Source of the DNA: Pseudomonas palmensis
Lineage (GTDB): Bacteria > Pseudomonadota > Gammaproteobacteria > Pseudomonadales > Pseudomonadaceae
NCBI RefSeq assembly: GCF_017848315.1
Contig: NZ_JAFKEC010000013.1
Location: forward strand, 46,607-110,606
Direction of reading: 5' to 3'
Length of the DNA stretch: 64,000 bases
Shown here: positions 8,422-17,415 of the stretch, one piece after another
Position numbering within the stretch: position 1 is the stretch's first letter
Layout: each line of letters begins with the position of its first letter
Notes under the pieces: model-generated
Database searches by the model: none
The model's input: the letters and a program-made list of their open reading frames with translations, nothing else
Told to the model about the DNA's origin: nothing
Translations under genes and position numbers: made by a program

Positions 8422-9194
8422 CAGGCGTGCCAGCAGCGGTACCAGCCATCCTGTTCGCTGATGCGCAGCTGCGTCTGGTACAGCTGCGACAGTGCCGCGC
8501 TGGTCAGCACCTCGGCCTTGGGCCCGTCGGCCACGATGCGCCCCTGGCTAAGCAGCACCACACGCTCGATCTCCGGGATGATCTCGTCGATATGGTGGGT
8601 GGTGATGATCATGGCGTGCTCCTCGGCGCAGAAGCTGCGCAGCAACCTCAGCATGCCCAGGCTCGCCCCCATGTCCAGGCCGTTGGCCGGCTCGTCGAGA
8701 ATCAGCGCACTGGGCCGGTGAACCAGCGCGCGGGCCAGCAGCAGGCGGCGCTTCTGCCCGGTGGACAGGCGCTGGAACATGGTGCTTTCGTACCCGGCCA
8801 TTTCCACCTCGGCCAGCAGCGCACGCGCCTGCGCCAGTTGCTCGTCATCGGGCTGCAGATGGCCATGGGCACCGATGGCGCCGAAAAAGCCCGACGCCAC
8901 CACATCCAGCGCCTGGGTGTGCGGGGTGTAGTCTTCCTGCAGGTCCTGGGACACGAACCCCAGGCGACTGCGCAGTGCCCACAGGTTGACGGTGTCGCTG
9001 CCGAACAGCTTCAGGTGGCTGCCTTCGCGCTCCACCGGGTACAGCTCGCGGGTGATCAGCTTGAGCAGGGTGCTTTTGCCGGCCCCGTTGGGGCCCAGGA
9101 TGGCGACCTTCTCGCCGGCACCGATGTGCAGGGAGAAACCGTCCAGCACACGGTTGTGCTGCTGGTAGGCGGTGACATTGTGGAAATCGATCAT
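8421..9194 (-). CDS. Orphan ABC transporter ATP-binding protein
   Basis: A single 257-residue ATPase domain. Walker A is GPNGAGKST (residues 34-42), the signature is LSTGQ (a variant of LSGGQ), Walker B is ALILDEPANGLD, and the switch histidine is in IITTHHIDEI. The variant signature and the spacing recall the stand-alone molybdate-type ATPases (YlmA/ModF-like). No permease or binding protein gene is adjacent, so its membrane partner, if any, is encoded elsewhere. The ATG at 9194 is chosen from the start of the first beta strand (MIDFHNVTAY) and a GAGC ribosome-binding site; upstream in-frame sequence is not conserved in kind. Confidence 0.8.
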   Translation of the reverse strand: MIDFHNVTAYQQHNRVLDGFSLHIGAGEKVAILGPNGAGKSTLLKLITRELYPVEREGSHLKLFGSDTVNLWALRSRLGFVSQDLQEDYTPHTQALDVVASGFFGAIGAHGHLQPDDEQLAQARALLAEVEMAGYESTMFQRLSTGQKRRLLLARALVHRPSALILDEPANGLDMGASLGMLRLLRSFCAEEHAMIITTHHIDEIIPEIERVVLLSQGRIVADGPKAEVLTSAALSQLYQTQLRISEQDGWYRCWHA

Positions 9195-9478
9195 GGCTTG
9201 CTCGTCAGTGCGGCACGGAAAAGAACCCGAATCTTTCCACAGCACGCAGCCACTGGCTACAGGGCACGGCCAGGTGCCCATGAATACCGGGCGCGACGTG
9301 TATCTGACGCCAGATTACCGACAGCCGCCCCGCGTCAAACAATCGTTTGAAAAAAATCGTCGAAATACCCATTTTCAGTGATGGCAATGCGTCACTACCT
9401 CGCCTAGCATCAACCCACCTCCCGAGGGCCGCTTCGCCGGACCCTCTGCCTGTTATCGCAACCATGGAAGGAACGCTC
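9195..9478. other. Intergenic region upstream of the collar-protein cassette
   Basis: No gene is seen in these 284 bases. They separate the divergent ABC ATPase from the leader ORF at 9479 and must hold both promoters. A dyad TCAAAC-AATC-GTTTGA at 9335-9350, followed by seven A, could be an operator. I could not pick a convincing -10/-35 pair. Confidence 0.5.
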
Positions 9479-9541
9479 ATGAAGAAGCGCAGATGGAAGC
9501 TGGAACGGCCACAAGCCGTGATCGATAACCGCCTTACCTAG
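9479..9541 (+). CDS. Possible 20-residue leader peptide, Arg/Lys-rich
   Basis: A 20-codon ORF, MKKRRWKLERPQAVIDNRLT, begins at an ATG with a strong ribosome-binding site (GGAAGGAA, five-base spacing), better than that of many genes here. It ends 25 bases before a rho-independent terminator that stands directly in front of the first collar-protein gene. Seven of the first ten residues are Lys or Arg. This layout resembles a leader peptide with an attenuator, though it could also be a short independent gene. I do not recognise a family. Support is limited to the ribosome-binding site and position. Confidence 0.45.
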   Translation: MKKRRWKLERPQAVIDNRLT

Positions 9542-9566
9542 CTAGTCAGCTCTGCCGTGATTGTCA

Positions 9567-9594
9567 CTCACTTGCCTGCAAGTGGGTTTTTTTT
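9567..9594 (+). terminator. Rho-independent terminator / possible attenuator before the collar cassette
   Basis: An 8-bp stem (CTCACTTG / CAAGTGGG, one G-T pair) with loop CCTG is followed by eight T. Only 33 bases separate the T-run from the ATG at 9628, too few for a separate sigma-70 promoter and ribosome-binding site together. Transcription of the cassette therefore probably reads through this site. Confidence 0.75.
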
Positions 9595-9627
9595 GGTGCC
9601 TGAGAAACATGATGGAGGTTTGTTCAT

Positions 9628-10182
9628 ATGGAACCTTTCGTGGGTGAAATCCGCCTGTTCCCTTACAACTTCGTGCCCAAGGGTTGGCTGCCGTGCGACG
9701 GACGCCTGTTATCCACCCAAACCAACGCTGCACTGTTTTCCTTGCTCGGCACCCAGTTCGGCAGCTCCGGCAACAACCTGTTTGCCCTGCCTGACCTGCG
9801 CGGGCGCACCGCGCTGGCCCGGAACAGCACCGGCACCCCTGACCCCGGCCTGAGCAATCATACCCAGGGCCAGTCAGCCGGCACCGAGAAAGAAACACTG
9901 CCCGCCGCCGCACTCGCCCAGCATACCCATGAGGTCTATGTATCCGATGCCCTGGGCAACAGCGGGCCGGCCGGTGCGTTCCCGGCCACCAGTGCCAACC
10001 TGGCAACCCCACCGGTCGCTTCGCGCAGCACCTACGTCAAGTTCGACAGTAGCAAGCAGCAAGCGCTCAACCCGGCAACGATTCAGCCCACGCCACCCCA
10101 ACAGCCCCTGGACAACATGCAGCCTTCGCTGGTGCTGCAGTACTGCATCGCCAGTGTTGGCGTTTACCCACCGCGCCCGTGA
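9628..10182 (+). CDS. Phage tail collar / Mdp-family protein, copy 1
   Basis: A 184-residue protein of the tail-collar (microcystin-dependent protein, MdpB-like) family. It has the hallmark N-terminus EPFVGEIRLFPYNFVPKGW followed by PCDGRLL, a short spacer, then LFALPDLRGR, and a C-terminal QYCIASVGVYP. Members outside phages are small, beta-rich proteins of unknown function often found in sets of three. No other phage structural, lysis or integrase gene is nearby. GGAGG about nine bases upstream of the ATG supports the start. It is the first of three tandem paralogues spaced about 30 bases apart, which look like one transcript running into the acetyltransferase. Confidence 0.85.
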   Translation: MEPFVGEIRLFPYNFVPKGWLPCDGRLLSTQTNAALFSLLGTQFGSSGNNLFALPDLRGRTALARNSTGTPDPGLSNHTQGQSAGTEKETLPAAALAQHTHEVYVSDALGNSGPAGAFPATSANLATPPVASRSTYVKFDSSKQQALNPATIQPTPPQQPLDNMQPSLVLQYCIASVGVYPPRP

Positions 10183-10211
10183 ACACGCTCCTTCACATCA
10201 AGGAATGAACC

Positions 10212-10769
10212 ATGTCTGAAGCCTTTATCGGGGAAATCCGTCTGTTCGCAGGCAACTACGAGCCACAGGACTGGGCACTGTGCAATGGCCAGCTGTTGTC
10301 GATCCAGCAGAACCAGGTGTTGTTCACGCTGTTGGGCACCACCTATGGCGGTGATGGGGTCAACACCTTCGCCCTGCCCGACCTGCGCGGCCGGGTACCG
10401 GTAGGCGCCGGCGCAGGCCCCGGCCTCACGCAGCGCAACCTGGGCCAGGCAATGGGCAGTGCACAGACCACCATTGGCGTGCAACACATGCCCGCTCACT
10501 CGCATACCTTTTACGCCAGCACGCAGTTGGCCGATGCCGCCTCGCCGGTCGACACCCAGGCACCGGCCTCGCGCACACTCGGGGTGTTCACCGCGCAAAG
10601 CTCGACCAAGGGGCTGTACAGCAACGGCGGCACCAACCCCAACGTCACACTGAACTCCGCGGCAGTGTCGGTGGCGCCAGGCGGCGGGCAACCACATGCC
10701 AACCTGATGGGCAGCATGGCGCTCAACTACATCATCGCGCTGGCCGGGATCTACCCGTCGCAGCAGTAA
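10212..10769 (+). CDS. Phage tail collar / Mdp-family protein, copy 2
   Basis: A 185-residue paralogue of the gene just upstream: SEAFIGEIRLFAGNYEPQDW, then CNGQLLSIQQNQVLFTLLGT, FALPDLRGRVPVGAG and a C-terminal NYIIALAGIYP. The three copies share the collar core but differ in the loop-rich middle, which here contains a long Ser/Thr/Asn-rich stretch. This pattern suggests related structural subunits with different exposed faces rather than recent duplicates. The gap to the previous stop is 29 bases with a ribosome-binding site (AAGGAA), in line with one operon. Confidence 0.85.
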   Translation: MSEAFIGEIRLFAGNYEPQDWALCNGQLLSIQQNQVLFTLLGTTYGGDGVNTFALPDLRGRVPVGAGAGPGLTQRNLGQAMGSAQTTIGVQHMPAHSHTFYASTQLADAASPVDTQAPASRTLGVFTAQSSTKGLYSNGGTNPNVTLNSAAVSVAPGGGQPHANLMGSMALNYIIALAGIYPSQQ

Positions 10770-10804
10770 GCCCACCCCTCTCTGAATCAAGGAAAGAGCA
10801 TTCC

Positions 10805-11344
10805 ATGGACGCTTTCTATGGTGAAATCAGGCTTCTGCCCTACAGTTTCGTGCCGCAGAATTTTCTTCCCTGCGACGGGCGTTCGTTGTTGATCCAGCAG
10901 TACAGCGTGCTGTTTTCGGTGATCGGCAACCGATTCGGCGGCGATGGCAAGACCACGTTCATGCTGCCCAATCTCAATGGTCGTGTGGTGATGGGAGCCG
11001 GCCAGGGTACCGGGTTGCCAAACGCAGCCTTCGCCAGTACCGCTGGCGCCGACAAGGTAGCGCTCAATTCCTTGAACTACCCGCCACACAACCATGGGTT
11101 CACCGCGCGCGATGGTACCGAGCCGGACCAGAGGGTCGACATCCCGAGCACCACCACTTACCTCGCCCAGCCACGCAACATCAACCTGTACAACACTGTG
11201 GGCACCACGCAGACGCTGGCCGAAGGCAGCATGACTGACGCCGGCACTGGCAACGGCAACATCGAGCGCAACCTGATGCAACCCTACCTGGCGCTGGCGT
11301 ACTGCATCTGCGTCGAAGGGGAGTACCCGATCCGCAATGACTAG
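10805..11344 (+). CDS. Phage tail collar / Mdp-family protein, copy 3
   Basis: A 179-residue third paralogue: DAFYGEIRLLPYSFVPQNF, PCDGRSLLIQQYSVLFSVIG, FMLPNLNGRVVMGAG and the end YCICVEGEYPIRND. It is slightly more divergent (PNLNGR in place of PDLRGR). The stop codon overlaps the start of the GNAT gene by eight bases, so translation of the two is likely coupled. This ties the acetyltransferase to the collar proteins functionally. A GGAAAGAG site precedes the ATG. Confidence 0.85.
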   Translation: MDAFYGEIRLLPYSFVPQNFLPCDGRSLLIQQYSVLFSVIGNRFGGDGKTTFMLPNLNGRVVMGAGQGTGLPNAAFASTAGADKVALNSLNYPPHNHGFTARDGTEPDQRVDIPSTTTYLAQPRNINLYNTVGTTQTLAEGSMTDAGTGNGNIERNLMQPYLALAYCICVEGEYPIRND

Positions 11345-11882
11345 CCTCGAGCGCCTGGCCCGCCTGTTGCCATCGTCGTTCGTTCCCGGCCTGCGCCTGC
11401 AGGCCGAGGCGGATGACGGGTTTCTGCGCGCGCTGTTCGTGACGCGCCGCTGGGAAGAGGTGCGTGCCGCACCAGGGTGGACCGACGCGCAGCGGGTCGC
11501 GTTTCTGCACGCCCAAGCCGAGCTGCAGCAACGCCACTACGCCCTGCACTATCGCTCGGCCGAATTCCTGTTGCTGGAGCACCAGGGGCAACCGATCGGC
11601 AGGTTGTGCCTGCAGGTGGACGCCAGCGAAGTGCGGGTGGTCGATATCGCCTTGCTGCCTGCCTGGCAGGGCAAGGGGCTGGGCAGCACCCTGCTGGCTG
11701 CGGTGCTCGCGCTGGCCGACGGCCAGCACACGCGCTGTGCCCTGAGTGTGGAGCCGTTCAACCCGGCGCGCCGGCTGTATGCGCGCCTGGGCTTCGAGGT
11801 AGTTAGCGAGCAGGGCTTGTACCTGCAGATGCAACGGCCACTGACGCAGACCTGTGCCGAGGGTGCCCCCATGGAACCCTGA
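11337..11882 (+). CDS. GNAT-family N-acetyltransferase coupled to the collar genes
   Basis: A 181-residue acetyl-CoA-dependent acyltransferase. The central VRVVDIALLPAWQGKGLGSTLL is GNAT motif A, with the QGKGLG acetyl-CoA loop, and FNPARRLYARLGF is motif B. The first 60 residues form the usual N-terminal helices. The start overlaps the third collar gene by eight bases, and GNAT genes are commonly found beside such collar triplets. The acceptor is unknown: modification of a collar protein or of the neighbouring autotransporter is a reasonable guess but not shown. Confidence 0.85.
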   Translation: MTSLERLARLLPSSFVPGLRLQAEADDGFLRALFVTRRWEEVRAAPGWTDAQRVAFLHAQAELQQRHYALHYRSAEFLLLEHQGQPIGRLCLQVDASEVRVVDIALLPAWQGKGLGSTLLAAVLALADGQHTRCALSVEPFNPARRLYARLGFEVVSEQGLYLQMQRPLTQTCAEGAPMEP

Positions 11883-12002
11883 CCACGCCGCCGTTACCTC
11901 CACGCTGCAAAACCCGCACTGCCAGTCACGGCATACGGGTTGTTCCGATGACTCTTGACCCGCGCCGCAAGCGAGTAATACCGCTACCTGGCAGGAAGCC
12001 CC

Positions 12003-15000
12003 ATGAACAGATCCCTGATTGACCTTCGTCACCGCATGGCCCGCAGCATTGCATTGCTGGGCCTGATGCTCGTCTCGCTGCTGCTGTGCGGCCAGGCCAG
12101 TGCCGCCCCGACCCTTTCCCCCGCCAGTGGCACCGCCCTGCCGGATGTGGCGGTCAACACACCGATAGACACTTTCACTATCACCGCCACCGGCGGCGCC
12201 ATGCCGATCTTCGAGTGGTACGAATGTGACCAGGATGACACCAGCATGCCGACCAACTGCCTGCCGCCCGGTCTGGTTCTGGAAACGTCGCCTGGAAGTG
12301 CGACCACCACCCTGCATGGCACCCCCACAGCCATCGGCAACTACGATTTCTGGATTTCGGCCCTTGACAGCAACGACGTCGTGGGCAAGGCCCGTTACAC
12401 CCTCAAGGTCACAGGCGCAACACCGCCCCTGACCCTGACCGCCGTATCGCCCGGCAGCGGCCCCGCCATCGGCGGCACCTCTGTGACCCTGACCGGCACC
12501 AATTTTGTCGGTGTCACCGACGTGACATTCGCTGGTGTGCCCGCTACCAACATCATCGTCGTTTCCCCGACCTCGATAACCGCCACCGTCCCCGCCTACA
12601 CGGCAGGCCCGGTCAACGTGACGGTCACAACGGCAAGCGGTACGAGCACGCTGACCAATGGTTTCACCTACCTCGCCGTACCGACCCTGACCATCGCTAC
12701 GCCCAATTCCGGCGCCACCACCGGCGGCAATCAAGTGTTTATCTCAGGCACAGGCCTGACCGGCACCACCAGCCTCACCTTTGGCGGCACACCGGCAAGC
12801 AGCTTCACCGTCAACAGTTCGACATCGATCACCGCCATTGCGCCCGCGCATGCCGCCGGGCCCGTCAATGTCGTGGCCACCACGCCGGGGGGCAGTGCCA
12901 CTTCGGTCAATGCCTATACCTACCTCGCCGTGCCGACCCTGAACACCGTCACCCCCAACTCAGGCCCCATCGGCGGTGGCACCAGCGTGACCCTCACGGG
13001 CACCGGCCTGACCGGCGCCAGCAGCGTCACCTTTGGTGGGGTATCGGCAACCGGCTGGACCATCAACAGCCCCACCCAGATCACCGCCACAATCCCGGCC
13101 GGCAACGCCGGCGTGGTCAACGTGAGTGTCACCACTGCCGCCGGCTCGGCGTCGTTGACCAATGCCTTCACCTACATTGCACCGCCGGTTGCCGGCCCGG
13201 TCAGCGCCTCTGTCGGCCACAACAGCAGCGCGAACCCTGTCACACTCAGCCTCTCGGGGGGCGTCGCCAGCAGCGTGGCCATCAGTACCTCAGCAAGCCA
13301 CGGCACAGTAACGGCCAGCGGCACCAGCGTCACCTACACACCCACGGTCGGTTATGCAGGCACGGACAGCTTCACCTATACCGCCACCAACAGTGCAGGC
13401 ACCTCTGCCCCGGCGACCGTGACCGTTACCGTCGGTTCCCCGACCATCAGCATCGCCCCTGCATCACTGCCTGCGGGTACTGCCGGTATCGCCTACAGCA
13501 CCACCTCGCTGGCTGCCAGCGGGGGTAACGCGCCCTACGCCTTTTCGCTTGCATCTGGAGCCTTGCCCAGCGGCCTGACCCTGGCATCCAACGGCACGCT
13601 CAGCGGCACGCCGACCAGCAGCGGCAACTTCAGCTTCACGGCCAGGGCCACCGACGCGTTCAGCTACACCGGCACGCGCAGCTATACACTGACCATCGTT
13701 GCCGGCAGCATGGCCATCACCCCGGCGACATTGCCAGCCCCCATTTACAGCAGCAGCTACAGCCAACAGCTCACCGTCAGTGGGGGTGTCGCGCCCTACA
13801 CCTTCAGCATCAACGGTGGCAGCCTACCGACCGGAATCGCCCTTTCCAGTACCGGTACCCTGACCGGAAGCCCCTCCAGCCCCGGTACTTACACCTTCAG
13901 CGTCACTGCGGTCGACAGCTCCAGCAACCTCACCAGCGTCAGTCAGTCCTATACCCTCACCATTGCCACGCCCTTCATAGACATCACGCCGATTACCTTG
14001 CCCGCAGCTACGGTGGGCACGGGGTACAGCACGTCGATCAGCGCCAGCGGTGGGGTTGCACCCTTCGACTACGGTATCGCCTTCGGCGCGCTGCCTGCAG
14101 GAATGAGCCTTACCAGCACAGGCACCCTGAGTGGCACACCAACCACCGCCGGTACGTTCACTTTCGGGGTGCGGGCCAGTGATACCAACAGATTCACCGG
14201 AGTGCGTCCCTATTCCTTCGTGGTTGGCCAGCAAGCGCCGGTAGCCGCCAATATCAACCAAACCCTCGCAGCCAACAGCGGCGCCAGCACGATCAGCGCA
14301 AGCCTCAGCGGGGGGCCGACCACCAGCCTGGCCGTGGTGACACCCCCTGCACATGGCACCGTCAGCATCACCGGGGCCACGGGTTTCACCTATACCCCGA
14401 CCCCAGGCTATGCCGGCATCGACAGCTTTACCTATACCGCCACCGGCCCGGGGGGGACTTCGGCGCCTGCAACCGTCAACCTCGCCATCACGCCACCCAC
14501 CGTGGTTATCGGCACGACCACACTGGCCAACGCCACCCAGAACGTGCCCTACACGGCCAGCATCAGTGCCAGTGGCGGCACCGCGCCGTACAGCTACACC
14601 ATCGTTTCGGGCGCCCTGCCGTCCGGCATGGCCCTGGCCCCGACCGGCAGCCTAACCGGTACGCCAACCGCACCCGGCACCACCAGCTTCACCGTCAGGG
14701 TGACTGACAGCCAGAGTTTCCAGGCAAGCCAGGCGCTGAGCCTGACAGTCGTGGCGCAGGCGCCCGTGGTCGGCAACGTGTCGGCCAGTGTGGCCGCCAA
14801 CACCAGCAACAACCCGCTGACCCTGAACCTGGGCAGTGCCCCGGTCACCAGCGTGGCCGTGGCCAGCAACCCACAGCACGGTACTGCGCAGGTCAGTGGC
14901 ACCAGCATCACCTACACCCCGACTGCCGGTTACTCGGGCATTGACAGCTTCACCTACACCGCCACCGGCCCGGGCGGCACCTCGGCACCTGCCACGGTGA

Positions 15001-17276
15001 ACGTTACCGTTACCCCGCCAACCCTGGTGCTAAGCCCAGCGTCAGGCTCGCTGCCGCCAGGCACCGTGGGCACCGCCTACAGCTTCGGCCTGGGTGCCAG
15101 CGGCGGGATGGCGCCGTACAGCTATGCCATCGGCGGCAGTCTGCCCAATGGGTTGACACTCAACACCTCGACCGGGGTGATCAGCGGCACGCCGACCGAG
15201 GCCGCCAACGCCACGCTGACCGTTACCGCCACCGATGCCAACGGTGCCACCGGCAGCCGTACGCTGAGCCTGACAGTCGTGGCACAGGCGCCCGTGGTCG
15301 GCAACGTGTCGGCCGGTGTGGCCGCCAACAGCCGCAACAACCCGCTGACCCTGAGCCTGGGCAGTGCCCCGGTCACAAGCGTGGCCGTGGCCAGCAACCC
15401 ACAGCACGGTACTGCGCAGGTCAGTGGCACCCGCATCAGCTACACCCCGACTGCCGGTTACTCGGGCATTGACAGCTTCACCTACACCGCCACCGGCCCG
15501 GGCGGCACCTCGGCAGCCGCCACGGTGAGCCTCACCATCACCCCACCGACGCTGGTAATGAGCCCGGCCTCCGGCCCACTGCCGCCAGGCACCGTGGGCA
15601 GCGCCTACAGCTTCGGCCTGGGTGCCAGCGGCGGGATGGCGCCGTACAGCTACGCCATCGGCGCCGGCAGCCTGCCCAATGGCCTGCAGCTCGACCCGGC
15701 GACCGGGGTGATCAGCGGCACGCCGACCGAGGCCGCCAACGCCACGCTGACCGTTACCGCCACCGATGCCAACGGCGCCACCGGCAGCCGCAGCATTACC
15801 CTGGCGATCGCCGCCCAGGTGGTCACCGTGGTGTCATCCAGCGAGGCGCTCAGCCCCGGTGCTGTCGCCAGCGTCGACCTTACCCGTGGGGCCACCGGAG
15901 GGCCGTTCCTGCGCGCCCGCGTGCTGTCGTTGAGCCCAGCGTCAGCCGGGCATGCCAGCCTGACATCGGTGGCCCCTGCGCGAGCAGCGCGTGCCGCCCT
16001 GTCCGGTTTCAACCTGCGCTTCGTGCCTGCCGCTGCCTTTGCCGGCACAGCAGTGGTCACCTTCAGCCTGGAGAGCACCAGCGGTGCCAGCGCGACCGGC
16101 ACCGTGACCTTCAGCGTGCAGGCACGTCCCGACCCCAGCAAGGACGCCGAAGTGATCGGCCTGCTCAACGCGCAATCGCGCGCAGCGGATCGTTTTGCCA
16201 GCACCCAGATGGACAACTTCAACCGGCGCCTGGAGCAACTGCACCGCCCTACCTGTGACCGCAACGCGTTCAACGCCAACGTTCAACATGGCCGCGACAA
16301 CCTCGGCCTGGGCAGCCTGGGCAAGGCGCTGCGCGACGAGCTCGAAGGCAACGGCAAGGGCAATGACGACGAGGACGCGGACGACACCCGTCGCAAACAG
16401 CGCGACACCGCCCGCGCCACCTCCGGCGAGTGCGTCGAAGAGGCCGTGGCCTACTGGACCGATGGCTTCATCAACACCGGTTCCAACCGCGCACGCGGCG
16501 CCAAGGACAACAGCTTCGTCACCTATGGACTGAGCGCCGGCGTCGACTATCGCCTGTCGCCAAGGGCCGTGGTGGGCATCGGTTTTGGCTACGGCAACGA
16601 CCGCGCCGACATCGGCGAGCAGGACACCCGCAGCGAGGCCGACGCCCTGGGCCTGGCGGCGTACCTGAGCGTCAACCCGCTGTCGGAGATCTACATCGAT
16701 GCACTGCTGGGCTACAACCGCATCCGCTTCGACTCGCGCCGCTACGTCACTGCCGACCCGTCCAACGGCTATGCCCATGGCTCGCGCGACGCCGACCAGC
16801 TGTTCGCCTCGCTGACCGCCAGCTACGAGTACCGCGAAGGCGCCCTGTCGCTGGCGCCGTACACACGGCTGAACGCCAGCTTCACCAAGCTGGACGACTT
16901 CAGCGAACGGGGCGGCGGTATCTACGGGCTGTCGTACGAACAACAGCGCCAGCGGACCTTCACCTCGTTCCTGGGCGTGCGCAGCGGCTACGACATCCAG
17001 ACCGGCGCCGGCGTGCTCACGCCGCGGGTCGGGCTGGCGTGGGGTCACAACTTCAGCCACAGCGACGACTACCGCATGCGCTACACCGACCAGACCAACG
17101 ACGGCGTGCTGTATCGCCTGTCACCCGACCCGATGGACAGCAACTTCGTCGATCTGGACCTGGGCCTGGACTTCAGCCTCAGCCAGAGCTGGCGCCTGGG
17201 CTTCTCGTACAAGACCGCGCTGGCCACCGACGAGCGCAACGAGATGTTCCGCATCGGCCTGGACGGGCGCTTCTGA
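12003..17276 (+). CDS. Large Ig-repeat autotransporter (type V secreted surface protein)
   Basis: A 1757-residue surface protein. Residues 1-34 are a signal peptide ending GQASA. Then come one Ig-like domain, three IPT/TIG domains (about 140-395, each with the GG-T-V-TGT-L/F pattern and an AG-VNV-VTT strand), and alternating putative-Ig (He_PIG; GALPSGL, SGTPT) and cadherin/VCBS-like units (SHGTV, YTPTVGYAGTDSFTYTATN). A charged linker follows at about 1380-1480 with four cysteines overall. The C-terminal 270 residues are an autotransporter beta-barrel ending in Phe (IGLDGRF). The barrel exports the repeats through the outer membrane. It follows the GNAT gene by 120 bases. An adhesive or matrix role is inferred from the repeats. 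Confidence 0.9.
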   Translation: MNRSLIDLRHRMARSIALLGLMLVSLLLCGQASAAPTLSPASGTALPDVAVNTPIDTFTITATGGAMPIFEWYECDQDDTSMPTNCLPPGLVLETSPGSATTTLHGTPTAIGNYDFWISALDSNDVVGKARYTLKVTGATPPLTLTAVSPGSGPAIGGTSVTLTGTNFVGVTDVTFAGVPATNIIVVSPTSITATVPAYTAGPVNVTVTTASGTSTLTNGFTYLAVPTLTIATPNSGATTGGNQVFISGTGLTGTTSLTFGGTPASSFTVNSSTSITAIAPAHAAGPVNVVATTPGGSATSVNAYTYLAVPTLNTVTPNSGPIGGGTSVTLTGTGLTGASSVTFGGVSATGWTINSPTQITATIPAGNAGVVNVSVTTAAGSASLTNAFTYIAPPVAGPVSASVGHNSSANPVTLSLSGGVASSVAISTSASHGTVTASGTSVTYTPTVGYAGTDSFTYTATNSAGTSAPATVTVTVGSPTISIAPASLPAGTAGIAYSTTSLAASGGNAPYAFSLASGALPSGLTLASNGTLSGTPTSSGNFSFTARATDAFSYTGTRSYTLTIVAGSMAITPATLPAPIYSSSYSQQLTVSGGVAPYTFSINGGSLPTGIALSSTGTLTGSPSSPGTYTFSVTAVDSSSNLTSVSQSYTLTIATPFIDITPITLPAATVGTGYSTSISASGGVAPFDYGIAFGALPAGMSLTSTGTLSGTPTTAGTFTFGVRASDTNRFTGVRPYSFVVGQQAPVAANINQTLAANSGASTISASLSGGPTTSLAVVTPPAHGTVSITGATGFTYTPTPGYAGIDSFTYTATGPGGTSAPATVNLAITPPTVVIGTTTLANATQNVPYTASISASGGTAPYSYTIVSGALPSGMALAPTGSLTGTPTAPGTTSFTVRVTDSQSFQASQALSLTVVAQAPVVGNVSASVAANTSNNPLTLNLGSAPVTSVAVASNPQHGTAQVSGTSITYTPTAGYSGIDSFTYTATGPGGTSAPATVNVTVTPPTLVLSPASGSLPPGTVGTAYSFGLGASGGMAPYSYAIGGSLPNGLTLNTSTGVISGTPTEAANATLTVTATDANGATGSRTLSLTVVAQAPVVGNVSAGVAANSRNNPLTLSLGSAPVTSVAVASNPQHGTAQVSGTRISYTPTAGYSGIDSFTYTATGPGGTSAAATVSLTITPPTLVMSPASGPLPPGTVGSAYSFGLGASGGMAPYSYAIGAGSLPNGLQLDPATGVISGTPTEAANATLTVTATDANGATGSRSITLAIAAQVVTVVSSSEALSPGAVASVDLTRGATGGPFLRARVLSLSPASAGHASLTSVAPARAARAALSGFNLRFVPAAAFAGTAVVTFSLESTSGASATGTVTFSVQARPDPSKDAEVIGLLNAQSRAADRFASTQMDNFNRRLEQLHRPTCDRNAFNANVQHGRDNLGLGSLGKALRDELEGNGKGNDDEDADDTRRKQRDTARATSGECVEEAVAYWTDGFINTGSNRARGAKDNSFVTYGLSAGVDYRLSPRAVVGIGFGYGNDRADIGEQDTRSEADALGLAAYLSVNPLSEIYIDALLGYNRIRFDSRRYVTADPSNGYAHGSRDADQLFASLTASYEYREGALSLAPYTRLNASFTKLDDFSERGGGIYGLSYEQQRQRTFTSFLGVRSGYDIQTGAGVLTPRVGLAWGHNFSHSDDYRMRYTDQTNDGVLYRLSPDPMDSNFVDLDLGLDFSLSQSWRLGFSYKTALATDERNEMFRIGLDGRF
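14737..15795 (+). repeat. Tandem 528-bp duplication inside the autotransporter gene
   Basis: Bases 14737-15264 are repeated almost exactly at 15265-15795: for example the segment beginning at the GTC of 14748 recurs at 15276, and CTGCCGCCAGGCACCGTGGG at 15051 recurs at 15579, an offset of 528. The second copy carries one extra codon (GAG versus GG in the YAIG loop). Each copy encodes one cadherin-like plus one putative-Ig domain (176 residues). This is a recent in-frame expansion of the stalk. Confidence 0.88.
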
Positions 17277-17290
17277 CCCCTGCCCTGGCG

Positions 17291-17319
17291 CCCCTTTGCC
17301 GGCCTCACCGGCGAAGGGG
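17291..17319 (+). terminator. Hairpin downstream of the autotransporter gene
   Basis: A 12-bp stem (CCCCTTTGCCGG / CCGGCGAAGGGG, one wobble pair) with a 5-base loop begins 15 bases past the stop codon. It has no strong T-run, and its sequence resembles Pseudomonas REP arms, so it may serve as terminator or mRNA end-protector. Confidence 0.55.
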
Positions 17320-17415
17320 GCTGGTCAATCTGCATGACGCCTGTCGGCAAAGGTGCCGACAGCGCGTTGCGCGGCTACAATGCGCGGCTACCGTGACCAG
17401 CCAGACTAAAAAGAC

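Noticed and set aside
9335..9350. TCAAAC-AATC-GTTTGA dyad followed by an A-run as a terminator
   Set aside because: On the minus strand the T-run comes before the stem, and on the plus strand an A-run follows it, so neither strand has terminator order. Kept only as a possible operator.
9628..11344. Prophage remnant suggested by three tail-collar proteins
   Set aside because: No integrase, capsid, tail, lysis or attachment-site sequence is nearby, and the base composition matches the chromosome. Non-phage collar triplets of this kind are known.
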